From contig SVDL01000001.1 of the NCBI GenBank assembly GCA_015057835.1, positions 1 through 64,000 of the forward strand: a DNA stretch of 64,000 nt, given 5' to 3'. Within the stretch, counting starts at the first letter, position 1. The number at the start of each line of letters is the position of its first letter. Origin of the DNA: Lachnospiraceae bacterium (GTDB taxonomy: Bacteria; Bacillota; Clostridia; Lachnospirales; Lachnospiraceae). The notes beneath the pieces were generated by a model that had not been told where the DNA came from, did no database searches, and was given only the letters and a program-made list of their open reading frames with translations. Of the stretch, positions 1 through 9,622 are shown piece after piece. The position numbers and the translations under genes were made by a program.

Positions 1-401
1 TGATCGCCGTCGGTCTCTCTTTCGCGACAGGCACTTCCTGGGGAACCTTCGGTATCCTGATCCCGATCGTCGTCAACGTCTTCCAGGGCAATATGGGCAA
101 CGAGCTTATGATCATCGCGATCTCCGCCTGCATGGCCGGCGCTGTCTGCGGCGACCACTGCTCCCCGATCTCCGATACCACGATCATGGCTTCCGCCGGT
201 GCCCAGTGCGATCATATCAAACACGTCTCGACGCAGCTGCCCTACGCGATCACTGCAGCGCTCGTCTCGTTCGTCGCTTACATTTTCGCTGGCTTCATCC
301 GCAACTGGCTGATCTGCCTGCCGCTCGGCATTGTTCTCATGATCGCGACGCTCTTCGTGATCCGGAAACTCGATATCAAAAATGCTCTGCCGAACACCTG
401 A
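1..401 (+). CDS. NhaC-family Na+/H+ (or organic acid) antiporter, C-terminal part
   Basis: This is the 3' end of a gene that begins before the window; the frame is open from base 3 and stops with TGA at 399-401. The visible part (about 132 residues) is strongly hydrophobic and carries a GTSWGTFGI segment followed by GDHCSPISDTTIMASAG, the conserved D-x(2)-SP-x-SD-T motif of NhaC-type ion transporters, which also include malate/lactate exchangers such as MleN. The last helices are followed by a short basic tail. It acts in the cytoplasmic membrane. A second NhaC-type gene lies at about 46.15 kb with the related motif GDKLSPFSDTTN. Family assignment is firm; the transported substrate cannot be told from the sequence. 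Confidence 0.88.
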   Translation, partial: IAVGLSFATGTSWGTFGILIPIVVNVFQGNMGNELMIIAISACMAGAVCGDHCSPISDTTIMASAGAQCDHIKHVSTQLPYAITAALVSFVAYIFAGFIRNWLICLPLGIVLMIATLFVIRKLDIKNALPNT

Positions 402-445
402 TTTACCGGAGCACTATCCTTCATGATAAGTGATAAACCAACCGG

Positions 446-485
446 CAGCCGGGACAGACGATTTCGTCCTCCCGGCTGTCTTTGT
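446..485 (+). terminator. Rho-independent terminator after the NhaC-family gene
   Basis: A 9-bp perfect stem (CAGCCGGGA at 446-454 with TCCCGGCTG at 470-478) is followed by a short T-rich run. It sits 45 bases after the antiporter stop and before the convergent MFS gene. The T-tract is weak, so efficiency is uncertain. Confidence 0.6.
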
Positions 486-554
486 GTCTGCTTTGGTCCT
501 GAAGCCCCTGGTTTTCTATTCGGTAAACTGTCCTCTTCCGTTAAGTATTTCATA

Positions 555-1940
555 TTAAGTGATGCTTCTTTTTTGCTTTCCTTCCTCTCTCGTATGTATC
601 CGGCTTCCCCGCATCCGCAGCGTCAGCAGTGCGATCGCAGCGCCAAGTGCGGCAGATCCCATCGCTGCGCCGGTCATGACCGGCACCGGGAAGCTCCCGA
701 GAAGCAGGCCGCCGGACAGATTTCCGAAGCATCCGCCGAGCATGAAGGCAGACATGAATACCGTCTGTCCGCGCACGGCATCTGCCGGCAGTACTTCCTC
801 CTCAGCGAAATGGACTACAGAAGGCGCGTAAAAGCCAAACGTAACAGCCTGCAGCGCCTGCGCCCCATACATGAACGGAAGATTCGGCGCGAAATGAAAC
901 AGAACCGCTTTCAGGAAAAACAGACATGCCGTCAGAACAAGCCATCTGCTCCCGGACATTTTCTTTCGGAAGCGCTCGTAATTGAAAATGACAGCGAACT
1001 CCGCCACATTGGCGATCAGAAGAGCGGTTCCCGCGCTGCCGCTGTCTCCTCCCAGATGTTCCATCATATTGAAAATATACGTTTCCGTCATGGTATGGAA
1101 AATGGCAGTGAAAAAGAAGCCCGCCATCAGAACCGTATATCGGGGATATCTCCGCAGAAATGAAAAAAGGTCCGTGCTTCGATTCATGTTCTGATCCGTA
1201 CCGCGATTCTCATCACGTCCGGATTTCTCCGCTCTGTCGGCGGGCGTCGTCTCTGTCCCCGCGGGCAGCACAGGCGGCAGAAGCGCGACCGAGGCCCCGC
1301 ACAGCAGGATACAGGCCAGGGCGAATCCGGGGATCAGATCCACGCTCCATAAACTCACTGTATGCCCGATCACAAAGGAAGACAGCGCAAAACTGAGAGA
1401 GCCGATTCCTCTTCCCATTCCGAAATTGACACGGAAATGATGCCGCTCATAATATCCCGACATCGAATTAAGGAACGGCTCCGGGACTGACGCCAGGACG
1501 AGAGCGCAGAAATAGAAAAGGAGGAATCCCGCGCCGGACAGCCGAAGGGCAGGCACGACAGAATCGTCCGCCCCGGATAATCCCCCGAAAAGCAGTCCGC
1601 CCCTGCCTCCCGCGATCGCTTTCTGCAGAGGGATCAGCACAAGAAGAGCAGCCGCAAGAAGACCTGCCGACACATAGAAAAAGAACCGGAGCCCGTGTTT
1701 TTCAGAGCGGTCCGCCCGCCCCGCGACATACGGCATGATCAGTGCCGGCATCACGGAGACGACGGCGAGAAATACGCCCGTAAACGATGCCCCGACCCCT
1801 TTTTCCTGCAGATAAAGAGCGGCAAAAGCCGTCAGCGCGCTGCGCACTGCCCAGAAAAAGCACTGGGCAAGAGCATAGCGCCCCGTCAGATTCTTTCTGC
1901 CGTCTGTCTCCAAGTCTTTTCTCCTTCTCTTTTCTTCCAT
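555..1940 (-). CDS. MFS transporter (MFS_1-like, LacY/nucleoside-symporter type)
   Basis: The protein of about 461 residues has some 12 predicted membrane spans in two halves separated by a charged central loop (GTETTPADRAEKSGRDENRG region). Its N-terminal start (ALAQCFFWAVRSALTAFAALYLQEKGVGASFTG) has the form of the MFS_1-like group, where helix 1 leads into a YLxxKG segment. A basic loop, GRADRSEKHGLR, follows helix 2. The start is uncertain: the ATG at 1940 gives a typical N-terminus but has no clear ribosome binding site. In-frame upstream ATGs at about 1964 and 2018 would add up to 26 residues made from a small DNA repeat, which looks less likely. The substrate is unknown. Confidence 0.8.
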   Translation of the reverse strand: MEEKRRRKDLETDGRKNLTGRYALAQCFFWAVRSALTAFAALYLQEKGVGASFTGVFLAVVSVMPALIMPYVAGRADRSEKHGLRFFFYVSAGLLAAALLVLIPLQKAIAGGRGGLLFGGLSGADDSVVPALRLSGAGFLLFYFCALVLASVPEPFLNSMSGYYERHHFRVNFGMGRGIGSLSFALSSFVIGHTVSLWSVDLIPGFALACILLCGASVALLPPVLPAGTETTPADRAEKSGRDENRGTDQNMNRSTDLFSFLRRYPRYTVLMAGFFFTAIFHTMTETYIFNMMEHLGGDSGSAGTALLIANVAEFAVIFNYERFRKKMSGSRWLVLTACLFFLKAVLFHFAPNLPFMYGAQALQAVTFGFYAPSVVHFAEEEVLPADAVRGQTVFMSAFMLGGCFGNLSGGLLLGSFPVPVMTGAAMGSAALGAAIALLTLRMRGSRIHTREEGKQKRSIT

Positions 1941-2055
1941 GTGAACATATCCACACAGAAACATAATCCTGCGCACACAGAAATGCGATCCTGCGCACAC
2001 AGAAGCCATCCCGGGCACGCAGTGCCCGGAATGTAACAGTTCCGTCTTATAAGTC

Positions 2056-2520
2056 TTATCTCTTAAACATATTCGCGAAATTCGCCAGCGGTTCCAGCAC
2101 GTCGGAGAGCTCGGCGATCGACCGGTTCAGCGTCTCAAAATCGATCTCATTGATCTTGCTGATGGATTCCGTCACGGTCTCCATATTTTCCTCGACAAGA
2201 CCGTTGACATTGCTGACCATCGTATCGATCCCGGACAGAGATTCATTTGCCCCTGTGATCAGCTTATTGGTCCCTGACACCAGTTCCTGCGTATCCCCGA
2301 TCAGCGTGTCGGTCTGCTGGATCAGCTGATCCGCCCGGGTCAGAGTAGACGTGACTTTCGGAACGACGACCGCGACCGCAACGATGAGGGCCGCCGCGAT
2401 GGCGACCAGCGCCGCCATCATGATGCGCATACGCTTCGCGCTTTTCTCTTCCAGCCGGATCAGCTCCGCGAGCAGCTCGATTTCCTTCTTTTCAGACATA
2501 ATTTCGTCCTGTCTTTCCAT
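2056..2520 (-). CDS. Membrane-anchored coiled-coil protein of unknown function
   Basis: The protein has about 154 residues. A charged N-terminus (residues 1-30) is followed by one membrane span (IMMAALVAIAAALIVAVAVVV) and then a long amphipathic helical stretch of heptad-like repeats rich in T, L, I, N and E, ending in FANMFKR. The ATG at 2520 was chosen because GGAGGA lies 6 bases upstream. The extracytoplasmic part resembles DUF948-like or methyl-accepting-type helical stalks, but no signalling or enzyme motif is present. It lies upstream of, and co-directional with, the MFS gene. The role is unknown; a structural or surface scaffold would fit. Confidence 0.7.
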   Translation of the reverse strand: MERQDEIMSEKKEIELLAELIRLEEKSAKRMRIMMAALVAIAAALIVAVAVVVPKVTSTLTRADQLIQQTDTLIGDTQELVSGTNKLITGANESLSGIDTMVSNVNGLVEENMETVTESISKINEIDFETLNRSIAELSDVLEPLANFANMFKR

Positions 2521-2633
2521 ACTGTCCTCCTCCCATATGTGTCCCAAAGACCCGGCATGCAGCCTGCCTTCTCAGCATTGATTCACCTAAGATTCCCCCG
2601 CTCCGAAACGGTATTCACCCGCAATCGGCACGT

Positions 2634-5024
2634 TTATTCCACTGTCAGCTCCAGCGTCTTTTCTTCGAGTCCTTCCCCGGAAACCGTGACTTTGACCGTT
2701 CCGGGTTCATAACCGGCACGGATTACCGCCAGCGCTTTTCCATAGAATGTCGTATGCGTATCACTCACAAAATCTTCCTTCATGTGGGGTCTCGCCGACC
2801 CGAACGCCTGCAGCGTGCCGGCACCTTCCGCTTTCACAGTCAGCTTCTGATCCGCGGAAGCCTTCGTTACACCGTTCTTTCCGACGAGGTCGATCGCAAG
2901 AAAACAGAGATCCTGTCCATTAGCGGCAAGGACCGTTTTATCCGGCGCAAGGCAGATGCGCGTCTCTCCTCTCGCTGTCCTGAGGACCGATCTGGCGATT
3001 TCATTTCCTTTTTTGTCAAATGCGACAGCGACAATATTCCCGTCCGCATATTCCACATTCCGGAAAATGGCTTTGTAATCACGGATCAGCTTCCTGCCGA
3101 CACCTATCCGGTTGACATAAAGTTTTACAAATGCGGCATCTGCGTAAACGGTCACATTTGTTTTCTTTCCTTCGCAGCCCTCCCAGGACCAGCTCTCCAC
3201 CGCGTCCGTATTTCTCCACATGGAGGCAGCGGCAAAATCATCTGCGTGTGTCAGCGGATCGACGCCGATGACCGGTTTTCCGCCAAGTCCCCAGATGAAC
3301 CTGTTCCAGCCGGTCTCCGGCCTCATTTTGCCGCAGATATCCACAACACCGGGCCCGCCGGAAATGATCAGCCCCTCTTCTACCGCCTCTTTTGTCTTTT
3401 TGTCTTTATACTGAATCGTTCCGATTCCGGATTCTCCGAGATAATCCCAGCCGGTCCACATGAAATCACCGGTGAGCGTCGGGATCGCCTTCACTTTCTT
3501 CCAGTTTTCCGCAAGAAACTGGGGCAGCGTCTCCGAGCCGACAAAAGGCCGGTCCGGATACATTTTCGCTTCTTTCGCGTATCTTGCGCCGGCGTAGTTA
3601 TATCCCGGGATATCCAGGAGACAGGAAGTCTTTTCGACGACTTTGTCAGCGCCGCCGGAGACCGTGGAGAGCTCCATCATTTTCCCCATCCGGTTCATGA
3701 GCATATTGAAAAACGTACTTGTCGGCACGGAATCCATGGACTGGGAACCCGTCCCTTTATCCTCGCCTTTATCATTTTTTCCGTAGAGCCCTTTCCCTTT
3801 TGCCGTCATGGAAGCGAGCATAAGGTTGATTCCCAGCGTGACGGCGCGGGAGGGATCCGTCTTCTTTACAAATCCCGCCATCTTCGCGCACATTTCCTGT
3901 CCGGTTTCAAGGCCGAGATCCGAGATCTCATTTCCGATCGAGTACATGATGACCGAGGGATGATTGTAGTCCTTGGAGATCATGGCTTCGGTATCCTTCT
4001 GCCACCAGTTTTCAAAAGTCTCTCCGCCGTAATCAAACGGGTTCTTCTGAATAAACCACATGTCAAATGTCTCGTCCATGACATACATTCCCAGCGCGTC
4101 ACATGCCCGGAGCGCGGCTTTCGAGATGGGATTGTGGGAACTGCGCACCGCGTTGAAGCCCGCCTCCTTCAGGATGCGGATCCGGCGCCATTCCGCGTCC
4201 GCAAATGAGCAGGCGCCGAGAATGCCGTTGTCATGATGTACGCAGGCACCGCGGAGAAGGACTTCCTCTCCGTTGACACGAAGGCCGAAGCTGCCCCAGT
4301 TTACAGACCGGAAACCGAATGTCTCTTCCGCCTCGTCGAGAAGAACGCCGTCCCTGAGAAGCTGCACGCGGCAGGTGTACAGATTCGGATGCTCCGCGTC
4401 CCAGAGCTTCGGACCAGGGATCCCGACCGTACTGTCATTGCCATGTATTTCCAGGATGCATGCGCCATCCAGCAGAATATTGCACCGGACCTCCGCGTCC
4501 TCCCCGAACGTCCCGTCCACATGGACTGTCACATATTTATTGTTTTTTGTCTGTATCCGGATCCCCTCGGGAGCGATGTATTCCTTCCCTGCTGTATACA
4601 GCTGCACCTCCCGGTAGATACCGCTGCCCGAATACCAGCGGGAATTGGGCATTTCCGAGTTGTCCGCGACGACCCGGACCGTGTTTTCCTGTCCGGGAAC
4701 AAGGTATTTTCCCATATCCGCAAAAAAGTTGGAGTAACCATACGGCCATTCCGCAGCTTTTTCCCCGTTCACGAATACTTCCGCATTTCTGTAAATGCCC
4801 TCGAACTCCAGAATATACGTCTTCTCTGCCGCATCCTCCGGCGCGTCAAATGTCTTTTCGTAAATGTATTTTCCGCCTGTAAAATACCCGCAGGCTCCCG
4901 CCGCCGGTGAATCTTTGCGACGCTCCTCAAAGAGCATCGCGTCATGCGGAAGATTCACGATACGAACTTCTTCCGATCCTTCTTTTCTGACCGTCCATGC
5001 CCGGTTAAAATCTGTTTTCTTCAT
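2634..5024 (-). CDS. Glycoside hydrolase family 2 (beta-galactosidase/beta-glucuronidase type)
   Basis: This 796-residue protein has GH2 architecture: an N-terminal jelly-roll sugar-binding domain (about 1-150, with RWYSGSGIYREV), an immunoglobulin-like domain (150-240), the TIM barrel (about 240-560) and C-terminal beta domains. The acid/base is the Glu in MYSIGNE (about E366), and the likely nucleophile is the Glu in FVGSETLP (about E498). RSSHNPI in the barrel is also typical. The start at 5024 has AGAGGA upstream; an upstream extension of 28 codons is open but lacks a ribosome site. No signal peptide is seen, so it is probably cytoplasmic. The exact substrate (beta-galactoside, glucuronide or mannoside) is not resolved. 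Confidence 0.92.
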   Translation of the reverse strand: MKKTDFNRAWTVRKEGSEEVRIVNLPHDAMLFEERRKDSPAAGACGYFTGGKYIYEKTFDAPEDAAEKTYILEFEGIYRNAEVFVNGEKAAEWPYGYSNFFADMGKYLVPGQENTVRVVADNSEMPNSRWYSGSGIYREVQLYTAGKEYIAPEGIRIQTKNNKYVTVHVDGTFGEDAEVRCNILLDGACILEIHGNDSTVGIPGPKLWDAEHPNLYTCRVQLLRDGVLLDEAEETFGFRSVNWGSFGLRVNGEEVLLRGACVHHDNGILGACSFADAEWRRIRILKEAGFNAVRSSHNPISKAALRACDALGMYVMDETFDMWFIQKNPFDYGGETFENWWQKDTEAMISKDYNHPSVIMYSIGNEISDLGLETGQEMCAKMAGFVKKTDPSRAVTLGINLMLASMTAKGKGLYGKNDKGEDKGTGSQSMDSVPTSTFFNMLMNRMGKMMELSTVSGGADKVVEKTSCLLDIPGYNYAGARYAKEAKMYPDRPFVGSETLPQFLAENWKKVKAIPTLTGDFMWTGWDYLGESGIGTIQYKDKKTKEAVEEGLIISGGPGVVDICGKMRPETGWNRFIWGLGGKPVIGVDPLTHADDFAAASMWRNTDAVESWSWEGCEGKKTNVTVYADAAFVKLYVNRIGVGRKLIRDYKAIFRNVEYADGNIVAVAFDKKGNEIARSVLRTARGETRICLAPDKTVLAANGQDLCFLAIDLVGKNGVTKASADQKLTVKAEGAGTLQAFGSARPHMKEDFVSDTHTTFYGKALAVIRAGYEPGTVKVTVSGEGLEEKTLELTVE

Positions 5025-5140
5025 CGTTTTTCCTCTGGTGTAAAGCATTTTGAGTATTACAGAAAAATCATAGCATATTCCCGGAGGAATGCACAATCTC
5101 GGCCGCAAATAAAAAAGAATACATCGCGGATCATGCGGAC

Positions 5141-5184
5141 AGACAAAAAGACACCTCCGGTCCAGCGTTCAGACCGGAGGTGTC
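5141..5184 (-). terminator. Terminator of the L,D-transpeptidase gene
   Basis: A perfect 12-bp stem (5151-5162 with 5172-5183, arm ACACCTCCGGTC) is followed on the minus strand by CTTTTTGTCT. It lies 28 bases past the stop of the L,D-transpeptidase gene. Confidence 0.85.
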
Positions 5185-5211
5185 AGATATACGGTAAGTT
5201 TACTATTCTGT

Positions 5212-6615
5212 TTAATAAATGATCACCGGCATCGCCGTCCAGACGAGATCAAACAGTTCCTTCGCCTTCTCGGGCGGCATGTTGACGCAGCCGTGAGAAC
5301 CGCTGTCGAGGTAAATATCTCCGCCGAAGGATCCTCTCCAGGAGGCGTCGTGGATGGCGCATCCCGTCCAGTCAAAGTTCAGGAAATAGTGGCAGAACTG
5401 GCTGCCGTAGGTGCCGCTCATCGTGTAGTCGCGAAGCTTTCTGAGAATGCAGAACACGCCGGTCGGCGTCCTGCGCTTTTCTTCGGAATATTTGCCCGTC
5501 ACGACGTCGCTGTCAAAGACCAGCTCGTATCCCTTGTAGAGCCACAGGTGCTGCTCCTTGATGCTGACCTCGATATAGGTTCCGCCGATATCGCCGTTGT
5601 CCTGATTTCTCGTGAGAGCGTTGACTTTCCAGGCGGTCTCGATCGTCTGCGGCTCCCAGGTGAGAAGCGTATTTTTGATCCTTTCCGCCATTCTGGCCGT
5701 ATCCATCCAGAATCCGTAGGTATCGCCGCCTCCGCCGCCGACGACGATGGTGTCGCCGCTGTGCGTGACGAAGTTGCGCTGCGACTGGTATGTGCGGTAT
5801 TTCTTGTCCAGTTCCTCCGTATAGGGGAGGATCTGGGATTCATCAATGGAAAATGTCTTCCCGTCCCAGGTGAGCCACGGCTCGATGACCGAATAATCAA
5901 TGACTTCCGTCGCTTCTACGAGATCGATCGTGACGGTCATATTTTTGACTTTTTCGAGTTCGGCGAGGATCGGCGCAAAGGACGGATCGTCTTTTGTGAT
6001 TTCCGGTTTTACGTAGCAGTCATTTGCCACGAGATCCGTTTCCATGGTGTCGTCCTCGATCGCCGCTTTCACCGCCGCGATCACCTGATCTTTGTTGAGG
6101 AGGGAGCCCTCAACTTCCGGAACGATCTCATATCCGTTGTCCGTCTTCGCAAAATAGGCGTCCTCGGGCAGCACCATCTTTTTCGGGTCGAGCGCTTCGA
6201 GAGAGTCGACCGCCTTGCGGATCAGTTCATCATCGTAAACGCACTCCGCGCCGATCGAGTATTCGCGGGTCTCGCGGATCGCGAGCGGCCACCTTTTCAG
6301 GTCTTCCTCACTGAGGATCGATGCCGGGTCCATGGACAGTTTTATTTCCGAAACGATATCTTTCTTGTCTATCGTTTCTTCCTTGCCGTCTTTTTCACGG
6401 ATCGTGACGTAAAATGACTCCACGGCCGCATTTTTCAGCCACTGTTCGACGGATTCGGGCGTCGTCATCGCGACGTCTTTTCCGTTAATGATCGTGCCGG
6501 GCAGATAAACGCCCGTATATTTCTGGATCCCCTGGGAATACCAGTAATAAGCTCCTCCGCCGCCCGCGCCGAGGATCAGAAACAGGATCAATATGATAAT
6601 AGCACCTTTTTTCAT
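5212..6615 (-). CDS. L,D-transpeptidase with peptidoglycan-binding domain (YkuD family)
   Basis: The protein has 467 residues. An N-terminal signal anchor (KKGAIIILILFLILGAGGGG) is followed by a PG_binding_4-like region (about 30-310) and a C-terminal YkuD catalytic domain (about 340-467). The catalytic signature is SHGCVNM, with Cys about 443 and His about 441, preceded by IHDASWRGSFGG. This enzyme class makes 3-3 cross-links or attaches proteins to peptidoglycan outside the membrane. The ATG at 6615 has AAGGAG 7 bases upstream. A strong terminator follows, so it is probably monocistronic. Assignment is firm; whether it cross-links or anchors proteins is not known. Confidence 0.93.
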   Translation of the reverse strand: MKKGAIIILILFLILGAGGGGAYYWYSQGIQKYTGVYLPGTIINGKDVAMTTPESVEQWLKNAAVESFYVTIREKDGKEETIDKKDIVSEIKLSMDPASILSEEDLKRWPLAIRETREYSIGAECVYDDELIRKAVDSLEALDPKKMVLPEDAYFAKTDNGYEIVPEVEGSLLNKDQVIAAVKAAIEDDTMETDLVANDCYVKPEITKDDPSFAPILAELEKVKNMTVTIDLVEATEVIDYSVIEPWLTWDGKTFSIDESQILPYTEELDKKYRTYQSQRNFVTHSGDTIVVGGGGGDTYGFWMDTARMAERIKNTLLTWEPQTIETAWKVNALTRNQDNGDIGGTYIEVSIKEQHLWLYKGYELVFDSDVVTGKYSEEKRRTPTGVFCILRKLRDYTMSGTYGSQFCHYFLNFDWTGCAIHDASWRGSFGGDIYLDSGSHGCVNMPPEKAKELFDLVWTAMPVIIY

Positions 6616-6804
6616 GTATTCTCCTTTTGCCAGGTTAAACATTTCCGGTAAACAGGAATCTCCGGGAATATTTCCGGCCGGTTTTCATTGCTGGTCCCAT
6701 CTTATCACAAAGCTGCATCTTTCTGCCATCCAAACCGGGCAGAAACCGATCCTGTGCGGAAGTTTTTCGGACGTTTTTATTTTCGTCCCGCGAAACGGTC
6801 TGTT

Positions 6805-8088
6805 TCAGGCGTTTTCTTCCTGCTCCCCGTTTTCCGGGGCCGTCTTCCTCACAACGACCCGCCGCACGCGGCGCTCATCCACTTCCAGAACCGTCACGAT
6901 GATGCCGTCATAGACGAACGAGTTTCCCGCTTTCGGGAATTCCTCCAGCATCTCGATGCACCAGCCGCCGACGGTCTCGGAGTCGAAATCAAATTCGTCC
7001 TCGTCCCACTGCATGAGTTCCACAAAATCCGATACCGGCAGATCGCCGTCGATCTCGATGCCGCCGCTCTCGCGCCTTCTGTACTCCTCCCGGGCCGTAT
7101 CCGTCTCGTCCCAGATCTCCCCGACCAGTTCCTCGAGGACATCCTCCATGGAGACGACGCCCAGCGTGCCGCCGTATTCGTCGGTGACGACGGCCAGATG
7201 CTGCTGTGCCTTCTGCAGCGTCTCAAACACCGCGGGCAGCTTCATGGTCTTATAGACATAGCAGGTCGGCAGGAGAAGTTTGCGGATATCCACTTTTTCT
7301 TCCGTAAGGAGCGCCCGCAGCATATGGTTGAGCGGAAGCATTCCGATGATATTGTCGATGCTGTCCTCGTACACAGGAAGCCTCGAGTAGGGCGACTCTG
7401 TGACCGTCTCCATGATCTCGTCCCAGTCGTCGTCGATATCGATCGCCATGATATCCACTCTGGCCGTCATGATCTCCGATGCCGCCGTGTCCGAAAAATC
7501 GATGGCGGCGCTGACCAGTTCCGAGGCGTCCTCGTCGAGGACGTTTTCATTTTCCGCGGTCTCTATGATCGAGTGCAGTTCTTCCACCGCGGCCTCCTCG
7601 GCCTCCTCCTCGTCGATCTGCTCGCCCTTCATGCCTTTTGTCAGAAGGTCGACGAGCCCGACCACGACAAAGGTGACCGGCCGCAGCAGGATCATGAGGA
7701 ACCGGATCACAGGGGCAAATGAGAGCGCGTACCGGTTCGCATTCTTTTTTGCCGTGATCTTCGGGATCGTCTCCCCGAAAATGATCACTGCCAGAGTAAT
7801 GACAATGGTCGACACCCAGGCATATTTTTCCCCGAGTGTCAGGAGCACCAGCACCGATCCCAAAGAAGAAGCCGCAATATTGACCAGATTATTGCCCACC
7901 AGGATCGCGGAGAGGGCATTGTCGAATTTATCGAGGATCCGCAGAACGGTTTTCGCCAGTCTGCTGCCGTTTTCCGCAGCGTGTTCCATTCTCACGCGGT
8001 TCGTCGAGGAATAGGACATTTCCGAAGCGGAGAAGAAGGCGGATCCGATGACGCACAGAACGATGGCGGCGATATACATTCCGATCAT
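6805..8088 (-). CDS. CNNM/CorC-family membrane protein (hemolysin-C type), second of a pair
   Basis: The protein has 427 residues: a DUF21/CNNM membrane domain (about 1-180, with IIFGETIPKITAKKNANRYA, the GE-x-P-K signature), two CBS domains (about 200-330, with VTDEYGGTLGVVSMEDVLEE) and a C-terminal CorC_HlyC domain. Members are linked to magnesium or cobalt transport or efflux. Its ATG overlaps the stop of the preceding paralogue by 4 bases (8085-8088), so the two are translationally coupled and may form a heteromer. Names such as hemolysin for this family are historical. Confidence 0.92.
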   Translation of the reverse strand: MIGMYIAAIVLCVIGSAFFSASEMSYSSTNRVRMEHAAENGSRLAKTVLRILDKFDNALSAILVGNNLVNIAASSLGSVLVLLTLGEKYAWVSTIVITLAVIIFGETIPKITAKKNANRYALSFAPVIRFLMILLRPVTFVVVGLVDLLTKGMKGEQIDEEEAEEAAVEELHSIIETAENENVLDEDASELVSAAIDFSDTAASEIMTARVDIMAIDIDDDWDEIMETVTESPYSRLPVYEDSIDNIIGMLPLNHMLRALLTEEKVDIRKLLLPTCYVYKTMKLPAVFETLQKAQQHLAVVTDEYGGTLGVVSMEDVLEELVGEIWDETDTAREEYRRRESGGIEIDGDLPVSDFVELMQWDEDEFDFDSETVGGWCIEMLEEFPKAGNSFVYDGIIVTVLEVDERRVRRVVVRKTAPENGEQEENA

Positions 8089-9467
8089 ACCGCACCGCCT
8101 TTCCGGGCGTCGTCATTTTCCGGAGCGCTGTTCCCTGCGTTTTCCTCCCGCGCGTCTTTCTTCTCCACGCGCACCCTCATAATGCGGTTATTTCGCATCG
8201 ACTGCACGGTGATCTTCAATCCTTCAAAATCGAACTGATCCCCTTCTTTCGGGATCTCCGGGAAGTTCTCATATACAAGCTCATTGAGCAGTTTGCTGCC
8301 GATCTCCTCGGTTTTCTCCTCGTCCAGGTCGATGTCCAGTTCCTCGAGGACATCCATAACGTGTTCTTCCGCGTTCACACTGTAGGAGCCGTCCTTGAGA
8401 AGGACAATATTCCTGACCGCGCGGTCGTCCTCATCCCAGATCTCCCCGACCAGTTCCTCGAGAATATCCTCGACCGTCACGACGCCGAGCGTCCCCCCGT
8501 AATTATCCGTCACGACCGCCATATTGATCTGCTTTTCGGACATGATGCTGAGCAGATCGTCTATTTTCATCGACTGATGCACAAAATACGGCTCATCGAG
8601 CAGAGGACGGATCGCAATATGCGGACTGCTTTTCTTCCCGGACCGCTGTCCGCCCTTTTCCTGTGCTGCTTTCCTTTCCTTTACGGCGTTCAGGTAAGCT
8701 TTTATGTATTTCCGGACCTGCAGCACACCGATGATATGGTCGATCGTACCCTCGTAGACCGGGATCCGGCTGTGGGGCTGTCCCTTGATAAATGCCAGCA
8801 CAGTCGCCTGCGGCGCTTCCACATCGAGCGCTGCCACGTCGACACGGCTCGTGAGAATACTCTCGACCGTCACTTCCCCGAACTGAAGCGCGGAGGAAAT
8901 GAGATCGCCCTGCTCTTCATCGAGAGTCCCCTCTTCGGTCATATCCTCGATAATGTCATAGATCTCCTCCTCTGTCACGGAGACCTCGGGATCCCCTTTT
9001 GTGAGGGAAGCGGCCGCATTTCCGAGACCGGTCAGAACCGCGGAGAGCGGCCTGAAAAAAGACATCAGAAAACGCAGCGACGAAGCGGTCGAAAGCGACA
9101 GCTTTTCGCTGTATTTGCGCGCAATACTCTTCGGCAGCATTTCCCCGAAGAAAAATACCGCCAGCGTTGTCAGTAATGTAGAAACGGTAACCGCGGACAG
9201 CCCCCAGATCTTCGTGACGGTCACGGTCACGATGGAAGCCGCTGCCAGATGGACAATGTTGGTCCCGATCAGGATGGTCGTAATGGCCCGGTCAAAATTG
9301 TCCTTGATAAACAAGGCATGTTTTGCCCTCGCGTCCCCCTTGTCCGCACCGATCTTGAGCCGGTTCCGGGAGACCGACGCGAACGCCGTTTCCGCGATGG
9401 CAAAATACATCGCTGCGAGAAGCAGCAGGATCACGATGAGCCACGATATTCGACTGCCGTCGTCCAT
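8085..9467 (-). CDS. CNNM/CorC-family membrane protein (hemolysin-C type), first of a pair
   Basis: The protein has 460 residues and the same plan as its downstream partner: a CNNM membrane domain (FFFGEMLPKSIARKYSEKL), two CBS domains (VTDNYGGTLGVVTVEDILEE) and CorC_HlyC. It differs in a longer basic insert between the CBS domains (about 275-300, KERKAAQEKGGQRSGKKSS). The pair arose by duplication and is transcribed together. It likely takes part in divalent cation homeostasis at the membrane. The promoter region upstream is occupied by the repeat element described separately. Confidence 0.92.
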   Translation of the reverse strand: MDDGSRISWLIVILLLLAAMYFAIAETAFASVSRNRLKIGADKGDARAKHALFIKDNFDRAITTILIGTNIVHLAAASIVTVTVTKIWGLSAVTVSTLLTTLAVFFFGEMLPKSIARKYSEKLSLSTASSLRFLMSFFRPLSAVLTGLGNAAASLTKGDPEVSVTEEEIYDIIEDMTEEGTLDEEQGDLISSALQFGEVTVESILTSRVDVAALDVEAPQATVLAFIKGQPHSRIPVYEGTIDHIIGVLQVRKYIKAYLNAVKERKAAQEKGGQRSGKKSSPHIAIRPLLDEPYFVHQSMKIDDLLSIMSEKQINMAVVTDNYGGTLGVVTVEDILEELVGEIWDEDDRAVRNIVLLKDGSYSVNAEEHVMDVLEELDIDLDEEKTEEIGSKLLNELVYENFPEIPKEGDQFDFEGLKITVQSMRNNRIMRVRVEKKDAREENAGNSAPENDDARKGGAV

Positions 9468-9560
9468 AAGGACTGTTCACACTCCTTTGCAGATTAACAG
9501 ATCATATAATTACGATAATTAAGGAGAATAATATCATTTAACGGCAGAAGTTGCAAGGCT

Positions 9561-9622
9561 CCAATGGGGACGGTTCTGTGTGGATCCTCTTCGGTCCAAT
9601 GAGGAGGGTTCTCTGTGGATCC
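9561..9622. repeat. Two tandem copies of a GGGGACGGTTCT-type repeat
   Basis: Two imperfect 27-base copies start with CCAATGGGGACGG at 9561 and CCAATGAGGAGGG at 9596, about 35 bases apart, and each ends in GTGGATCC. The GGGGACGGTTCT core also occurs at about 11.99-12.06 kb and in both outer arms of the element at 40.68-40.89 kb. It behaves like a REP-type repeat. The left edge abuts the first large palindromic element. Confidence 0.6.

Noticed and set aside
1960..2018. N-terminal extension of the first MFS transporter
   Set aside because: The added residues are encoded by two copies of a CCTGCGCACACAGAA-type DNA repeat, and the family N-terminus begins later.
2754..4208. 484-codon plus-strand frame opposite the GH2 gene
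   Set aside because: Antisense to a gene with intact catalytic motifs; composition is that of a reverse-strand shadow.
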